A DNA stretch of 48,657 nt, taken from SFHK01 sp964554795. Lineage in GTDB: Bacteria > Bacillota > Clostridia > Christensenellales > Aristaeellaceae. The DNA lies in assembly GCA_964554795.1 (NCBI GenBank), contig CAZKQB010000020.1, forward strand, positions 1-48,657, in the 5' to 3' direction. The notes under the pieces are model-generated. The model saw only the letters and a program-made list of their open reading frames with translations, was not told the origin of the DNA and ran no database searches. Both the position numbers and the translations under genes were made by a program. Numbering within the stretch: position 1 is the first letter of the stretch; each line of letters starts with the position of its first letter. Below are positions 41,444 to 48,657 of this stretch, piece after piece.

Positions 41444-43276
41444 ATGACCCGTAAGCAGAAAAAAGAGCTCATTCGCATTCTCGTTGCGACTGTCCTTCTC
41501 ATCGTGTGCTGGTGCCTGCCGTTGGAGGGCTGGTGGGTGCTTCTGTACCTGCTTCCCTACGCCGTAGCGGGCTGGGACGTGCTCTGGTCTGCCGTGCGCA
41601 ATATCGCGCATGGACAGATGTTTGACGAGCAGTTTCTAATGGCGCTTGCCACGATCGGCGCACTGGCCGTGGGCGAATACCGCGAGGCCGTGGCCGTGAT
41701 GATCTTCTATCAGGTGGGCGAGTGGTTCCAGCGCGTCGCCGTGGGCAAAAGCCGCAAAAGCATTTCCTCTCTGATGGACATCCGCCCGGACACCGCCACC
41801 GTCGTTCGCGGCGGCGAGGAAATTGAGGTGTCGCCCGACGAGGTTCAAACCGGCGAAACAATCATCGTGAAGCCGGGCGAGCGCGTGCCGCTGGACGGCG
41901 TGATCCTGACCGGCGACACCAGCGTGAACGCTGCGGCGCTGACCGGCGAAAGCGCGCCGGTTGACAAGCGCGCGGGAGACGAGCTTCTGAGCGGCGTAAT
42001 CAACCTTACCGGCGTAATCACCGTTCGCACGACGGGTACCTTTGAGGAAAGCACCGTAGCGCGCATTCTGGATCTGGTTGAAAACGCCTCCTCCCGTAAG
42101 TCGAGGGCCGAAAGCTTTATTACCCGCTTTTCGCGCGTATACACGCCCTGCGTGGTTGTGGGCGCGGTACTGCTGGCATTTGTGCCGTCGCTTCTGTTCC
42201 ATCAGGAGCTGAAGGATTGGGTTACACGCGCGCTGAACTTCCTTGTCGTATCCTGCCCGTGCGCGCTGGTCGTTTCGGTGCCGCTGTCGTTCTTCGGCGG
42301 GCTGGGCGGCGCGTCGCGCGAGGGCATCCTGCTCAAGGGCTCCAACTGCATGGAAGCGCTGTCCCACGTGAAAACCTGCGTTTTCGACAAGACCGGTACG
42401 CTGACGAAGGGCGTGTTCCGCGTAACGAAGGTGCATCCTGTCGGCGTGAGCGAGAGCGAGCTTTTAACGTTGGCTGCGCTGGCAGAGTCTAACTCGTCGC
42501 ATCCCATTGCGCAGTCGATCCTTACCGCATATGACCGTCCCATCGAGGCGGGCCGCATTTCCTCCGTCACGGAGCTGGCCGGGCACGGCATCGAGGCTGT
42601 GATCGACGGCGCAAGGGTGCATGCAGGCAACGCGCGCATGATGCAGGAGGTCGCGCGCGTGGATTTCCTTGCGCCCGAGGAGGCGGGCACCGTCGTACAC
42701 GTAGCGGCAGACGGCAAATACCTAGGCTACCTGGTGATCGAGGACGAGGTGAAGCCCGACGCAAAGGAAGCGCTGCGCGCGCTGAAGGCGCTGGGCGTGC
42801 AGAAAACCGTGCTGCTCACCGGTGACAACGCACGCGTGGGCGAGGCCGTCGCCCGCCGTCTGGGTATGGATGAGGCGCATGCCGGCCTTCTGCCCGCCGA
42901 TAAGGTGGCCAACATGGAGGCGCTGCTCGCGCAGGGAGGCCCGGTGATGTTTGTGGGCGACGGCATCAACGACGCGCCCGTAATCGCCCGCGCAGATTTG
43001 GGCGTCGCCATGGGCGGCGTGGGCTCCGACGCGGCCATCGAAGCCGCAGACATCGTGCTGATGGAGGATAAGCTTGCAAAGCTTCCGCGCGCCATCCAAA
43101 TTGCCCGCCGTACCATGCGCATCGTGCGCGAGAACATCGCTTTCTCTCTCGCCGTGAAGGCACTGATCCTCATCCTGAGCGCCGTCGGCGCCGCCACGAT
43201 GTGGCACGCCGTCTTCGCCGACGTCGGCGTCCTCGTCCTCGCCACCCTCAACGCCATGCGTGCCCTGAAGGCGTAA
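41444..43276 (+). CDS. P1B-type Zn/Cd/Pb-translocating ATPase
   Basis: This 610-residue pump expels soft divalent metals. The transport motif C271-P-C273 (SCPCALVVSVPLSFFGG) and the phosphorylated D315 (DKTGTLTKG) are present, with the actuator LTGESAPVDK, the nucleotide-binding GHGIEAV, and the hinge GDGINDAPVIARADLGVAMG. Its last helix has DVGVLVLATLNAMR, the Asp of the P1B-2 (Zn, Cd, Pb) group. There is no N-terminal HMA domain; the first membrane helix starts near residue 10. AGGAGG precedes the start. The end of the gene resembles the tandem repeats that follow. Confidence 0.95.
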   Translation: MTRKQKKELIRILVATVLLIVCWCLPLEGWWVLLYLLPYAVAGWDVLWSAVRNIAHGQMFDEQFLMALATIGALAVGEYREAVAVMIFYQVGEWFQRVAVGKSRKSISSLMDIRPDTATVVRGGEEIEVSPDEVQTGETIIVKPGERVPLDGVILTGDTSVNAAALTGESAPVDKRAGDELLSGVINLTGVITVRTTGTFEESTVARILDLVENASSRKSRAESFITRFSRVYTPCVVVGAVLLAFVPSLLFHQELKDWVTRALNFLVVSCPCALVVSVPLSFFGGLGGASREGILLKGSNCMEALSHVKTCVFDKTGTLTKGVFRVTKVHPVGVSESELLTLAALAESNSSHPIAQSILTAYDRPIEAGRISSVTELAGHGIEAVIDGARVHAGNARMMQEVARVDFLAPEEAGTVVHVAADGKYLGYLVIEDEVKPDAKEALRALKALGVQKTVLLTGDNARVGEAVARRLGMDEAHAGLLPADKVANMEALLAQGGPVMFVGDGINDAPVIARADLGVAMGGVGSDAAIEAADIVLMEDKLAKLPRAIQIARRTMRIVRENIAFSLAVKALILILSAVGAATMWHAVFADVGVLVLATLNAMRALKA

Positions 43277-43277
43277 C

Positions 43278-43720
43278 CACTCGAACAAAAGCCGCTGAAG
43301 CTGCTTCCCGCTTCGGCGGCCTTTCTGTTTCTCCGCGTCCGTGTCGCCGCCATTCGGCACGCCGTCCTCTCAATCCCGCAACGACCGTGTGCCCGAAAGG
43401 CGTGGTCACTCGAACAAAAGCCACTGAAGCCCTTCCCGCTTCGGCAGCCTTTCCTCTTCTCCGCATCCGTGTCGCCGCCATTCGGCACGCCGTCCTCTCA
43501 ATCCCGCAACGACCGTGTGCCCGAAAGGCGTGGTCACTCGAACAAAAGCCACTGAAGCCCTTCCCGCTTCGGCAGCCTTTCCTCTTCTCCGCATCCGTGT
43601 CGCCGCCATTCGGCACGCCGTCCTCGCGCCCCCGCAACGACCGTGTGCCCGGAAGGCGTGACCACTCGAACAAATGCCGCTGAAGCCCCTTCTCGCTTCG
43701 GCGGCATTTCTGTTTTTCCC
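43278..43720. repeat. Tandem 128-129-bp repeat array (3 full units and 1 partial)
   Basis: Units start at 43278, 43407, 43535 and 43663, and the fourth is partial. Each begins CACTCGAACAAA and carries a hairpin such as GCCGCTGAAGC/GCTTCGGCGGC (43291-43320 in unit one) with a T-rich tail, so the array holds four successive terminators. The hairpin of unit four is extended (AAATGCCGC...GCGGCATTT) and should work in both directions, also serving the minus-strand hydrolase gene. The second half of each unit (GGCACGCCGTC, then CAACG, GTGCCC, GAAGGCGT) resembles a shortened copy of the ATPase 3' end at 43191-43277. Confidence 0.88.
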
Positions 43721-43775
43721 GGTTTCGCGTCTAAATCGTTCTCGATAGCGGGCAGAAGCCTGCATGGTTCCGGTG

Positions 43776-44009
43776 GGTTCCGCGCGCCAATCAGTGGATC
43801 AACTGGGTGCTTTACTGGGCTGAGGGTGTGGCTCCGATCCTTTTCATAAACGCGGAGACATCCTGTGCGAACGCCTCTGGCTATTCCAAGTTGGTTCTGC
43901 GCGCCAATCAGTGGATCAACTGAGTGCTTTACTGGGCTGAAGGTGTGGCTCCGATCCTTTTCATAAACGCGGAGACATCCTGCGCGAACGCCTCTGGCTG
44001 TTCCAAGGC
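43776..44009. repeat. Tandem 117-bp duplication of the epoxide-hydrolase gene end
   Basis: Two near-identical 117-base copies, at 43776-43892 and 43893-44009. The copy at 43893-44009 contains the last 27 codons or so of the minus-strand hydrolase gene, its stop and about 36 bases beyond. The other copy is an untranslated duplicate of that segment just downstream of the gene. Confidence 0.92.
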
Positions 44010-45035
44010 GGTGAAATGGCCGCCGCGCGGCATTTCATGATATTGAACTACCGGATAATGCCGTTCCGTCCACGCTCTGGGCACTGGCAGAACATCATGG
44101 GGAAAGGCGGCGACGGCTGTTGGAACGCGGATTTCTCCCAGCGGCGGCAGTGTGAAGCTATTTCCATGATATGCGCGGACGGAGGTGCAGGCCGTATTGG
44201 TCAGCCAGTACAGCGTCAGGCAGTCGCAAAGATCGTCCATCGTCAGAAGCTCCCAATCGCTCCACGCGTGATATTTCTCCACCAGCCACGATGCCATCCC
44301 AGCGGGCGAATCGCTGAGCATATAGGCCAAGGTCTGCGGCTTGGTGCTGTTGATCGCAATATAGGCGCCCTCCATGCGCGTCCAGCTTTGAGCGCGGCGC
44401 TTGTAGTCCAGCTCCACAGCGGTCAGCGCGTCGTCCGGGCTGGAAACCAGATCAGCGGCGAGGCCAACGTCGGTCAGGTGGATGCCGACCACCGCCTCCG
44501 GATGACGCGCGGCGAGGTAACAGGTTACACCGCGCCCCATATCTCCGCCAGACGCCGCGTAGGCTTCATAGCCCAGCACCTGCGTCATCAGCGTATGCCA
44601 AGTCTCGGCCACCTCGGCATTGTTTGTGAAGCCCTTTGGCGGCAGCGTAGAGAACGCGAAGCCCGGCAGCGACGGCACCACAAGATCAAACTCGAATTGC
44701 ATGGGAAACAGCTTTGCATAGCGCAAAAAGCTGTCCGGCCAGCCGTGGGTTAGCAGAAGCGGCGGCACATCCCGACGTGAGCCTTTTATATGAAAGAAGT
44801 GGATGGTCATTCCGTCCAGCTCGCAGGTAAATTGCGGATAGGCGTTCAGCTCCGCTTCCTTGCGCGACCAGTCATACGCATCGCGCCAATATGCCAAAAG
44901 CGCAGCCATCGCGTCATCGTCAACGCCGAGTGCCCAGCTTTCCCTGTTCCATAACTGCGGACTGCGCGTGCGAGAAAGGCGCAGTCGCAGATCCTCAAGC
45001 GCTTCCTTTTCAAAATGAATCTGAAACTGCTTCAT
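43929..45035 (-). CDS. Epoxide hydrolase-like alpha/beta hydrolase
   Basis: This 368-residue protein has an N-terminal epoxide-hydrolase (EHN) domain (RLRLSRTRSPQLWNRESWALG) followed by an alpha/beta-hydrolase core. The oxyanion block is LLLTHGWPDS, the nucleophile is D165 in SGGDMGRG, and the catalytic His is H340 in GGHFTALEQPEAF. A likely role is cytoplasmic hydrolysis of epoxides or related xenobiotics. I use the ATG at 45035, six bases after GAGG; an ATG four codons upstream has a poorly spaced site. No clear promoter is seen in the 45036-45284 gap. The 3' end is tandemly duplicated. Confidence 0.88.
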   Translation of the reverse strand: MKQFQIHFEKEALEDLRLRLSRTRSPQLWNRESWALGVDDDAMAALLAYWRDAYDWSRKEAELNAYPQFTCELDGMTIHFFHIKGSRRDVPPLLLTHGWPDSFLRYAKLFPMQFEFDLVVPSLPGFAFSTLPPKGFTNNAEVAETWHTLMTQVLGYEAYAASGGDMGRGVTCYLAARHPEAVVGIHLTDVGLAADLVSSPDDALTAVELDYKRRAQSWTRMEGAYIAINSTKPQTLAYMLSDSPAGMASWLVEKYHAWSDWELLTMDDLCDCLTLYWLTNTACTSVRAYHGNSFTLPPLGEIRVPTAVAAFPHDVLPVPRAWTERHYPVVQYHEMPRGGHFTALEQPEAFAQDVSAFMKRIGATPSAQ

Positions 45036-45184
45036 AGAATGCCTCATTTCCTCAAGCTCTCTGGTTTTGGGTTTCCCGCCTCGAAGAAGCGCCCGATTCT
45101 CTTAGGCCGTTTCTCTGCCCTCGCGCACGATTGTGCTCGCTTGGAATTTCACCGAGCCCATCGCAGGCAGGATCTACGCCCTTG

Positions 45185-45227
45185 GTTCGAACTGCATCTC
45201 TGCAGAGGCGGGCGCGCCAGTTCGAAC
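45185..45227. repeat. 10-bp inverted repeat between two minus-strand genes
   Basis: GTTCGAACTG (45185-45194) and CAGTTCGAAC (45218-45227) are perfect inverses, each arm holding the palindrome GTTCGAAC. It could be an operator or an RNA hairpin upstream of the hydrolase gene. Confidence 0.55.
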
Positions 45228-45237
45228 AAAATGCGAA

Positions 45238-45264
45238 GCCCCGGTTTCCAGTGGAAGCCGGGGC
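45238..45264 (-). terminator. Terminator of the family-5 binding-protein gene
   Basis: On the minus strand GCCCCGG...TTCC/GGAA...CCGGGGC forms a hairpin 20 bases after the stop, followed by TTCGCATTTTGTT. Confidence 0.75.
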
Positions 45265-45284
45265 AATTCGGCGTATAAATCGGA

Positions 45285-47138
45285 TTATTCGAAATTCGCG
45301 TACAGAATGGCGGTTGCCCAGTTGGCGTAATCGGTGATGTGGAAGTTCGTGAGACGGGAGCCGATGAAGTCGGCGTACACGTCGGAGTAGATCGGCACGG
45401 TGGGGAGCACCTCGTTATAGTACTCCTGGAATGCCTGCCACTTTTCCAGATACGTCACGAATTCCAGCGGCTTTACGCGCGCCATATCCACGGCCAGCTG
45501 ATACAGCTTCTCATCGACAATGCCCGTGGTATTGCTCACGCCCTGGTCGCTCTCGTCAGAGCTGAAGGTTCTGGTAGGATCGAAAACATCGGCGAAGTTC
45601 GTCGCGAGGAAGAACATGTCGTATTCCCTTTCCTCCAGACGGTAGTACTGATTGAGCACCTGCGTGAAGGGCATTTCCGTGATCGTCAGCTGGATGCCGA
45701 TTTCCTCGAACGCGGGCGCGATGATGCCGGCCAGCGCATCGGCCGCCTTGCCGTCGCTGGTCTTCGCCCAGCGAATCTCAAGCGGCTGAAGCTCGTCGTT
45801 CACCTTGCGGTAGCGCACGCCGCTCTCATAGGCGCCGCCCTCAGCGTTCAGGTTCCAGCCGGCCTCGTCCAGCAGGCTCTTCGCCTTTTCCAGATCGAAG
45901 TCGTAATGGTTCAGGTTGTCCAGCGTCAGCGCGTTCAGGTGCCGTTCCTCTCGGTCGGTCATCTGCTCGGGCGCCACGACGCCGTTCACGACGCCGACCA
46001 TCCACTGGCCCTGTCCGTAATAGCTGTATACGGGATAGCCGTAGCTGCCGAAATATTCGCTGATGAAGGTTTCGCTGTCTACGGCGTAGGCAATAGCCTG
46101 ACGAACCTTCTGATCCGCGCATACGCGGTCATCCTCGCAGGCAAAGCTCAGGAAGCCATAGCCGCGGCGGGCGTAAAGCTCCTTATCAATCTCTGCGTCG
46201 GTCAGCTCGTTGATTTGCTCAATGGATACCACCTTGTCGAGCAGATCGACCTTGCCGGCCTTCATTTCCTCGACGATGGTGTCCGGGTTGGCCCATTTCA
46301 GCGTCACCTTTTCGATGTTCGCCGTCTGACCCATATAGTTGCCGGTGAAGTATTCGTTCTTTTCAAACTGCGCCTCGCCGCTTTCCGCGTCGTAGCTGAC
46401 CAGCTTGTACGGGCCGCTGACCACGGTCGGGTGAGACACATAGCCGTCAACCTCGTCGAACAGCGAGTCGCTAAGCGTCTGCACGTCGTATTCGCCGTTG
46501 ATGCGCACGCCGAATTCGGTCATTTCCACTTCACAGCCCGGCAGAATCTCGCTGATCGGGTAGGGATATACGCGAATCAGCGCGTTCTGATAGAAATACG
46601 GAAGGGCTTCCTTGCACACGCGAAGGGAGAAGGTGTATTTGTCCTTCAGAATTACGCCTGCGAAGGTATCCGTTTCGCCGTTGTGATAATCTTCGTAGCC
46701 ATAGAGCCAGGTGAATGCGCTCTCGGACGCGCCAAGCTCCTTCATCTCCGGCGAAGCCTGCAGAAGGATGCTGAACACGTAGTCGGCCGCAGTGATTTCC
46801 GAGCCGTCGCTGTAACGAAGGTTTTCATTCAGCGTGATCTGGAAGCTGCGGTCGCCGTTTTTGTAGCCGGTGTTCTTTACAGACTCGACAACCGTGTAGT
46901 TGATGTCGAACTGAGGCTCTTCCGTCCACGTAACGGTTTCCAGACCGTGCAGCATAGCGCGCACGTCCTGATCACTGGTGTTGTTGCCCCAGAGCTCCGT
47001 AAAGAAATATCCGCTCAGCTTCGTCGCGTTTGCTACAACCAGCGAATCTCTTTGTTCGGAGGTCTCCTCCGCAAAAGCGCCCATCCCCATCGTAAGTGCG
47101 AGGAGCACCGTGAGGAAAATCGCAATCGTCTTTTTCAT
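45285..47138 (-). CDS. ABC transporter substrate-binding protein, family 5 (peptide/nickel type)
   Basis: This 617-residue exported binding protein is for oligopeptides or similar solutes. Residues 1-23 form a signal peptide ending A-F-A before E-E-T, without a lipobox Cys. Family blocks include LRYSDGSEITAADYVFS, VSGPYKLVSYDAESGEAQFE, VRQAIAYAVD and KAKSLLDEAGWN. GGAGGG stands upstream of the start. No permease or ATPase genes are adjacent, so the transporter partners must be elsewhere. It lies 73 bases after the adhesin gene, with a hairpin but no visible promoter between them. Confidence 0.93.
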   Translation of the reverse strand: MKKTIAIFLTVLLALTMGMGAFAEETSEQRDSLVVANATKLSGYFFTELWGNNTSDQDVRAMLHGLETVTWTEEPQFDINYTVVESVKNTGYKNGDRSFQITLNENLRYSDGSEITAADYVFSILLQASPEMKELGASESAFTWLYGYEDYHNGETDTFAGVILKDKYTFSLRVCKEALPYFYQNALIRVYPYPISEILPGCEVEMTEFGVRINGEYDVQTLSDSLFDEVDGYVSHPTVVSGPYKLVSYDAESGEAQFEKNEYFTGNYMGQTANIEKVTLKWANPDTIVEEMKAGKVDLLDKVVSIEQINELTDAEIDKELYARRGYGFLSFACEDDRVCADQKVRQAIAYAVDSETFISEYFGSYGYPVYSYYGQGQWMVGVVNGVVAPEQMTDREERHLNALTLDNLNHYDFDLEKAKSLLDEAGWNLNAEGGAYESGVRYRKVNDELQPLEIRWAKTSDGKAADALAGIIAPAFEEIGIQLTITEMPFTQVLNQYYRLEEREYDMFFLATNFADVFDPTRTFSSDESDQGVSNTTGIVDEKLYQLAVDMARVKPLEFVTYLEKWQAFQEYYNEVLPTVPIYSDVYADFIGSRLTNFHITDYANWATAILYANFE

Positions 47139-47164
47139 TCTTTTTTCCCTCCATCTTTTCTTTC

Positions 47165-47192
47165 CCGGCCGGAGAATTTCTCCTCCGGCCGG
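47165..47192 (-). terminator. Hairpin between the adhesin gene and the binding-protein gene
   Basis: A perfect 10-bp stem (CCGGCCGGAG/CTCCGGCCGG) with an 8-base loop. On the minus strand it is followed by GAAAGAAAAG rather than T's, so it is probably a stability or attenuation element. Confidence 0.6.
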
Positions 47193-47211
47193 GGCAGCTT
47201 CGATACCGGTT

Positions 47212-48657
47212 TTACTCCACGCATTCGCCGCTCGTCATGCCCATCGGGCCAATGAGGCGGTTGGGACGCTTGATGATGTGGTAGTTGGTAATCCACGTCA
47301 TGAACTCCGTCTGATACTCGCCGTTTACCTTGTTGCCGCCGACGATATCATTGTCCATGTACTTGACCTTGTAGCCCTCGATCACGGTGGTTTCCTCAAT
47401 GCTGTAGTGAATCTTCTCACCGTTCTCGTAGACGTTCAGGTTCTCGAGCGTGATCCGCAGATCCTTGCGCGTCCATACGGCGTTGCCGTTCGAGCTCTTG
47501 AGCTGGAACTCCTGAACAAGCTGCTTCTCAGCATCGCCAACCGTCTTGTAGAGCGCGAAGCTCAACGCGTTCGGCCGCAGCTTATCCTCGTTGCCGGCAT
47601 CCGACCAGATCTTGGTAAGATGGATGTTCAGCTTCTTGATCTCGTAGCGGTTGGTGATGGTCACCTCGTACGCCTCATCGTCGTTGTCGCCGCCAATGAT
47701 GGGCTCCTCCGTCGAATAGGTCGCCACGTACTCCTCGGGCACGACCTCCTCTGCGGTGTAGCCGATCGTTTCGCCCTTCTTGTAGACGGGCAGCTGCTCG
47801 AAGGTGGTCTCCCACACGCCGTTCTCGTTCACGCTGATGGTCTTCTCGTCGTAGAACTCGCCATCCGCATACAGCTTCACGACGATTTCGTCCGGACGAT
47901 AGCCATCGTTGTCGTTTTCGTCCTCCCAAACCTTGGTCACGTGGATGTCAATCGTGGCGATTTCGTGAACGTTCACGATCTCAAGCTCGCTGCTGGCATT
48001 CGTGTCAATCTGGTAGAACTCGTTGGGCATCACGTTCTCGCTTACCGTGTAGGCGATCACGCTGTCCTTGTCGTTGTAGTTGCGATACTTCGGCAGGCTC
48101 TCGAAGGTGTAGGAGTAGGACGCAACCTCGTCCGTGAACTCCGCCTTTTCGAACACATGCGTGTCGGTATCGTCGATGGTGATGCCCGCGCCGTTCGTGG
48201 CAAGATCCTGGAGCACGCTCCACTCGACCGTCTGGTCGTTTGCAGAGGCGTTGAGCGTCAGGGTCGCGCTGTCGCGCTTGCCATCCTGGTTGTTCGCGTC
48301 ATCCCACGTCTTGGTGATGGTTACATCTGCGAAGCCGTCCTCCGGGATGCCCTTCACAGTCAGCGTGCCGTTTACGTACGTGATATCGTAGTTCGCCGTC
48401 ACGTCCGCGCCGTTCTCCTCGATCACGGCCGCGCTCGGCACGTTCTCCACGCTGCCGACCTGGGTGATCGTTCCGGTGATGGTTACGGACTTGATCACGT
48501 CGCCCGTCGCCAACGCGCTGTTGGTGTAGCCATCATTGGTCAGCGGCGTTCCGTCATAGAACTTCTCGTCGCTGTTCGCGGTGATCGTCAGTTCCTTATG
48601 GTTGATCGTCAGGTCGCCCTTTACGTACGTGATGTCGTAGTGGCTGGTCACGTCCGC
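47212..48657 (-). CDS. Cna-B domain surface protein with MBG-type repeats (5' end beyond the window)
   Basis: The last 481 residues of a large surface protein are visible; the reading frame is open to the window edge. It begins inside a repeat whose ending, ADVTSHYDITYVKGDLTI, recurs one unit later as ADVTANYDITYVNGTLTV (MBG/YDG-like domains). Three Cna protein B-type domains follow, starting near visible residues 109 (ITKTWDDANNQDGKRD), 234 (VTKVWEDENDNDGYRP) and 340 (LTKIWSDAGNEDKLRP). The Lys of K-T/V/I-W and a Glu in strings such as YTAEEVVPEEY can form internal isopeptide bonds. Such proteins form stalks or pili. There is no LPxTG motif, hydrophobic helix or basic tail; it ends MGMTSGECVE. 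Confidence 0.9.
   Translation of the reverse strand, partial: ADVTSHYDITYVKGDLTINHKELTITANSDEKFYDGTPLTNDGYTNSALATGDVIKSVTITGTITQVGSVENVPSAAVIEENGADVTANYDITYVNGTLTVKGIPEDGFADVTITKTWDDANNQDGKRDSATLTLNASANDQTVEWSVLQDLATNGAGITIDDTDTHVFEKAEFTDEVASYSYTFESLPKYRNYNDKDSVIAYTVSENVMPNEFYQIDTNASSELEIVNVHEIATIDIHVTKVWEDENDNDGYRPDEIVVKLYADGEFYDEKTISVNENGVWETTFEQLPVYKKGETIGYTAEEVVPEEYVATYSTEEPIIGGDNDDEAYEVTITNRYEIKKLNIHLTKIWSDAGNEDKLRPNALSFALYKTVGDAEKQLVQEFQLKSSNGNAVWTRKDLRITLENLNVYENGEKIHYSIEETTVIEGYKVKYMDNDIVGGNKVNGEYQTEFMTWITNYHIIKRPNRLIGPMGMTSGECVE

Noticed and set aside
43248..43673. Open frame across the 128-bp repeats as a repeat protein
   Set aside because: The repeat period is not a multiple of three throughout, terminator hairpins lie inside, and no ribosome binding site is present.
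43278..44009. CRISPR array
   Set aside because: Repeat units are 117-129 bases and contiguous without spacers, and no cas genes are nearby.
45183..45195. tRNA-like GGTTCGAAC
   Set aside because: It is one arm of a 10-bp inverted repeat, with no cloverleaf possible.

Overview
The window looks like a chromosomal segment from a GC-rich (roughly 60% G+C) anaerobic, probably gut-dwelling, Clostridia-type Firmicute. The grounds are the plsX-acpP-rnc-smc-ftsY cluster, the yceD-rpmF pair with a four-cysteine L32, tig-clpP-clpX, a phosphotransacetylase/acetate kinase pair, a membrane pyrophosphatase, strong AGGAGG-type ribosome binding sites, and promoters of the TTGNNN-N17-TATAAT kind. Thirteen candidate promoters could be read by eye and all have a 17-base spacer. 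I cannot assign a genus; a Christensenellales-like lineage is only a guess. No rRNA, tRNA, phage, insertion sequence or CRISPR array is visible.

Layout. Positions 1-3.9 kb hold a beta-lactamase-fold serine hydrolase, an M32 carboxypeptidase and the wreck of an AAA-ATPase/PD-(D/E)XK gene. Positions 4.0-8.6 kb (minus strand) hold a three-gene cell-surface operon: MBOAT acyltransferase, DHHW/SGNH-like protein, and a membrane-anchored RCC1-repeat protein. A divergent promoter pair separates it from a long plus-strand run: plsX, acpP, rnc, smc, ftsY, a GH35 beta-galactosidase and an MBL-fold hydrolase (8.7-17.9 kb), then pcp and dus. After a repeat- and terminator-rich gap comes a sugar ABC importer behind a catabolite-type operator (20.1-23.4 kb), then a MarR regulator with a DUF5131 radical-SAM-like protein (23.5-24.9 kb). 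Minus-strand hppA, pepF and a homocysteine methyltransferase follow, then plus-strand tig-clpP-clpX, a P-loop protein coupled to a small membrane protein, pta-ackA, yceD-rpmF, a secreted protein broken by an in-frame amber codon, and a Zn/Cd-type efflux module (ArsR/SmtB sensor, free HMA domain, P1B-ATPase). The minus-strand end carries an epoxide-hydrolase-like protein, a family-5 substrate-binding protein and a Cna-B adhesin that runs off the window.

How it fits together. The housekeeping blocks cover lipid and RNA metabolism, chromosome segregation, protein targeting and folding, proteolysis and acetate-forming energy metabolism. The accessory genes concern sugar and peptide uptake, cell-surface decoration, adhesion and metal resistance.

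The most unusual feature is structural. Several gene 3' ends and their terminators are followed by tandem direct repeats of about 106-129 bp: after the nuclease pseudogene, dus, the metal ATPase and the epoxide hydrolase. A fifth, more complex array lies upstream of pta. At three of these loci the repeat contains a copy of the end of the adjacent coding sequence. I read this as recurrent tandem duplication of gene tails, which I do not recognise as a described element. The best candidates for uncharacterised protein systems are the MBOAT-DHHW-RCC1 operon, the MarR/DUF5131 pair and the P-loop/small-membrane-protein pair.
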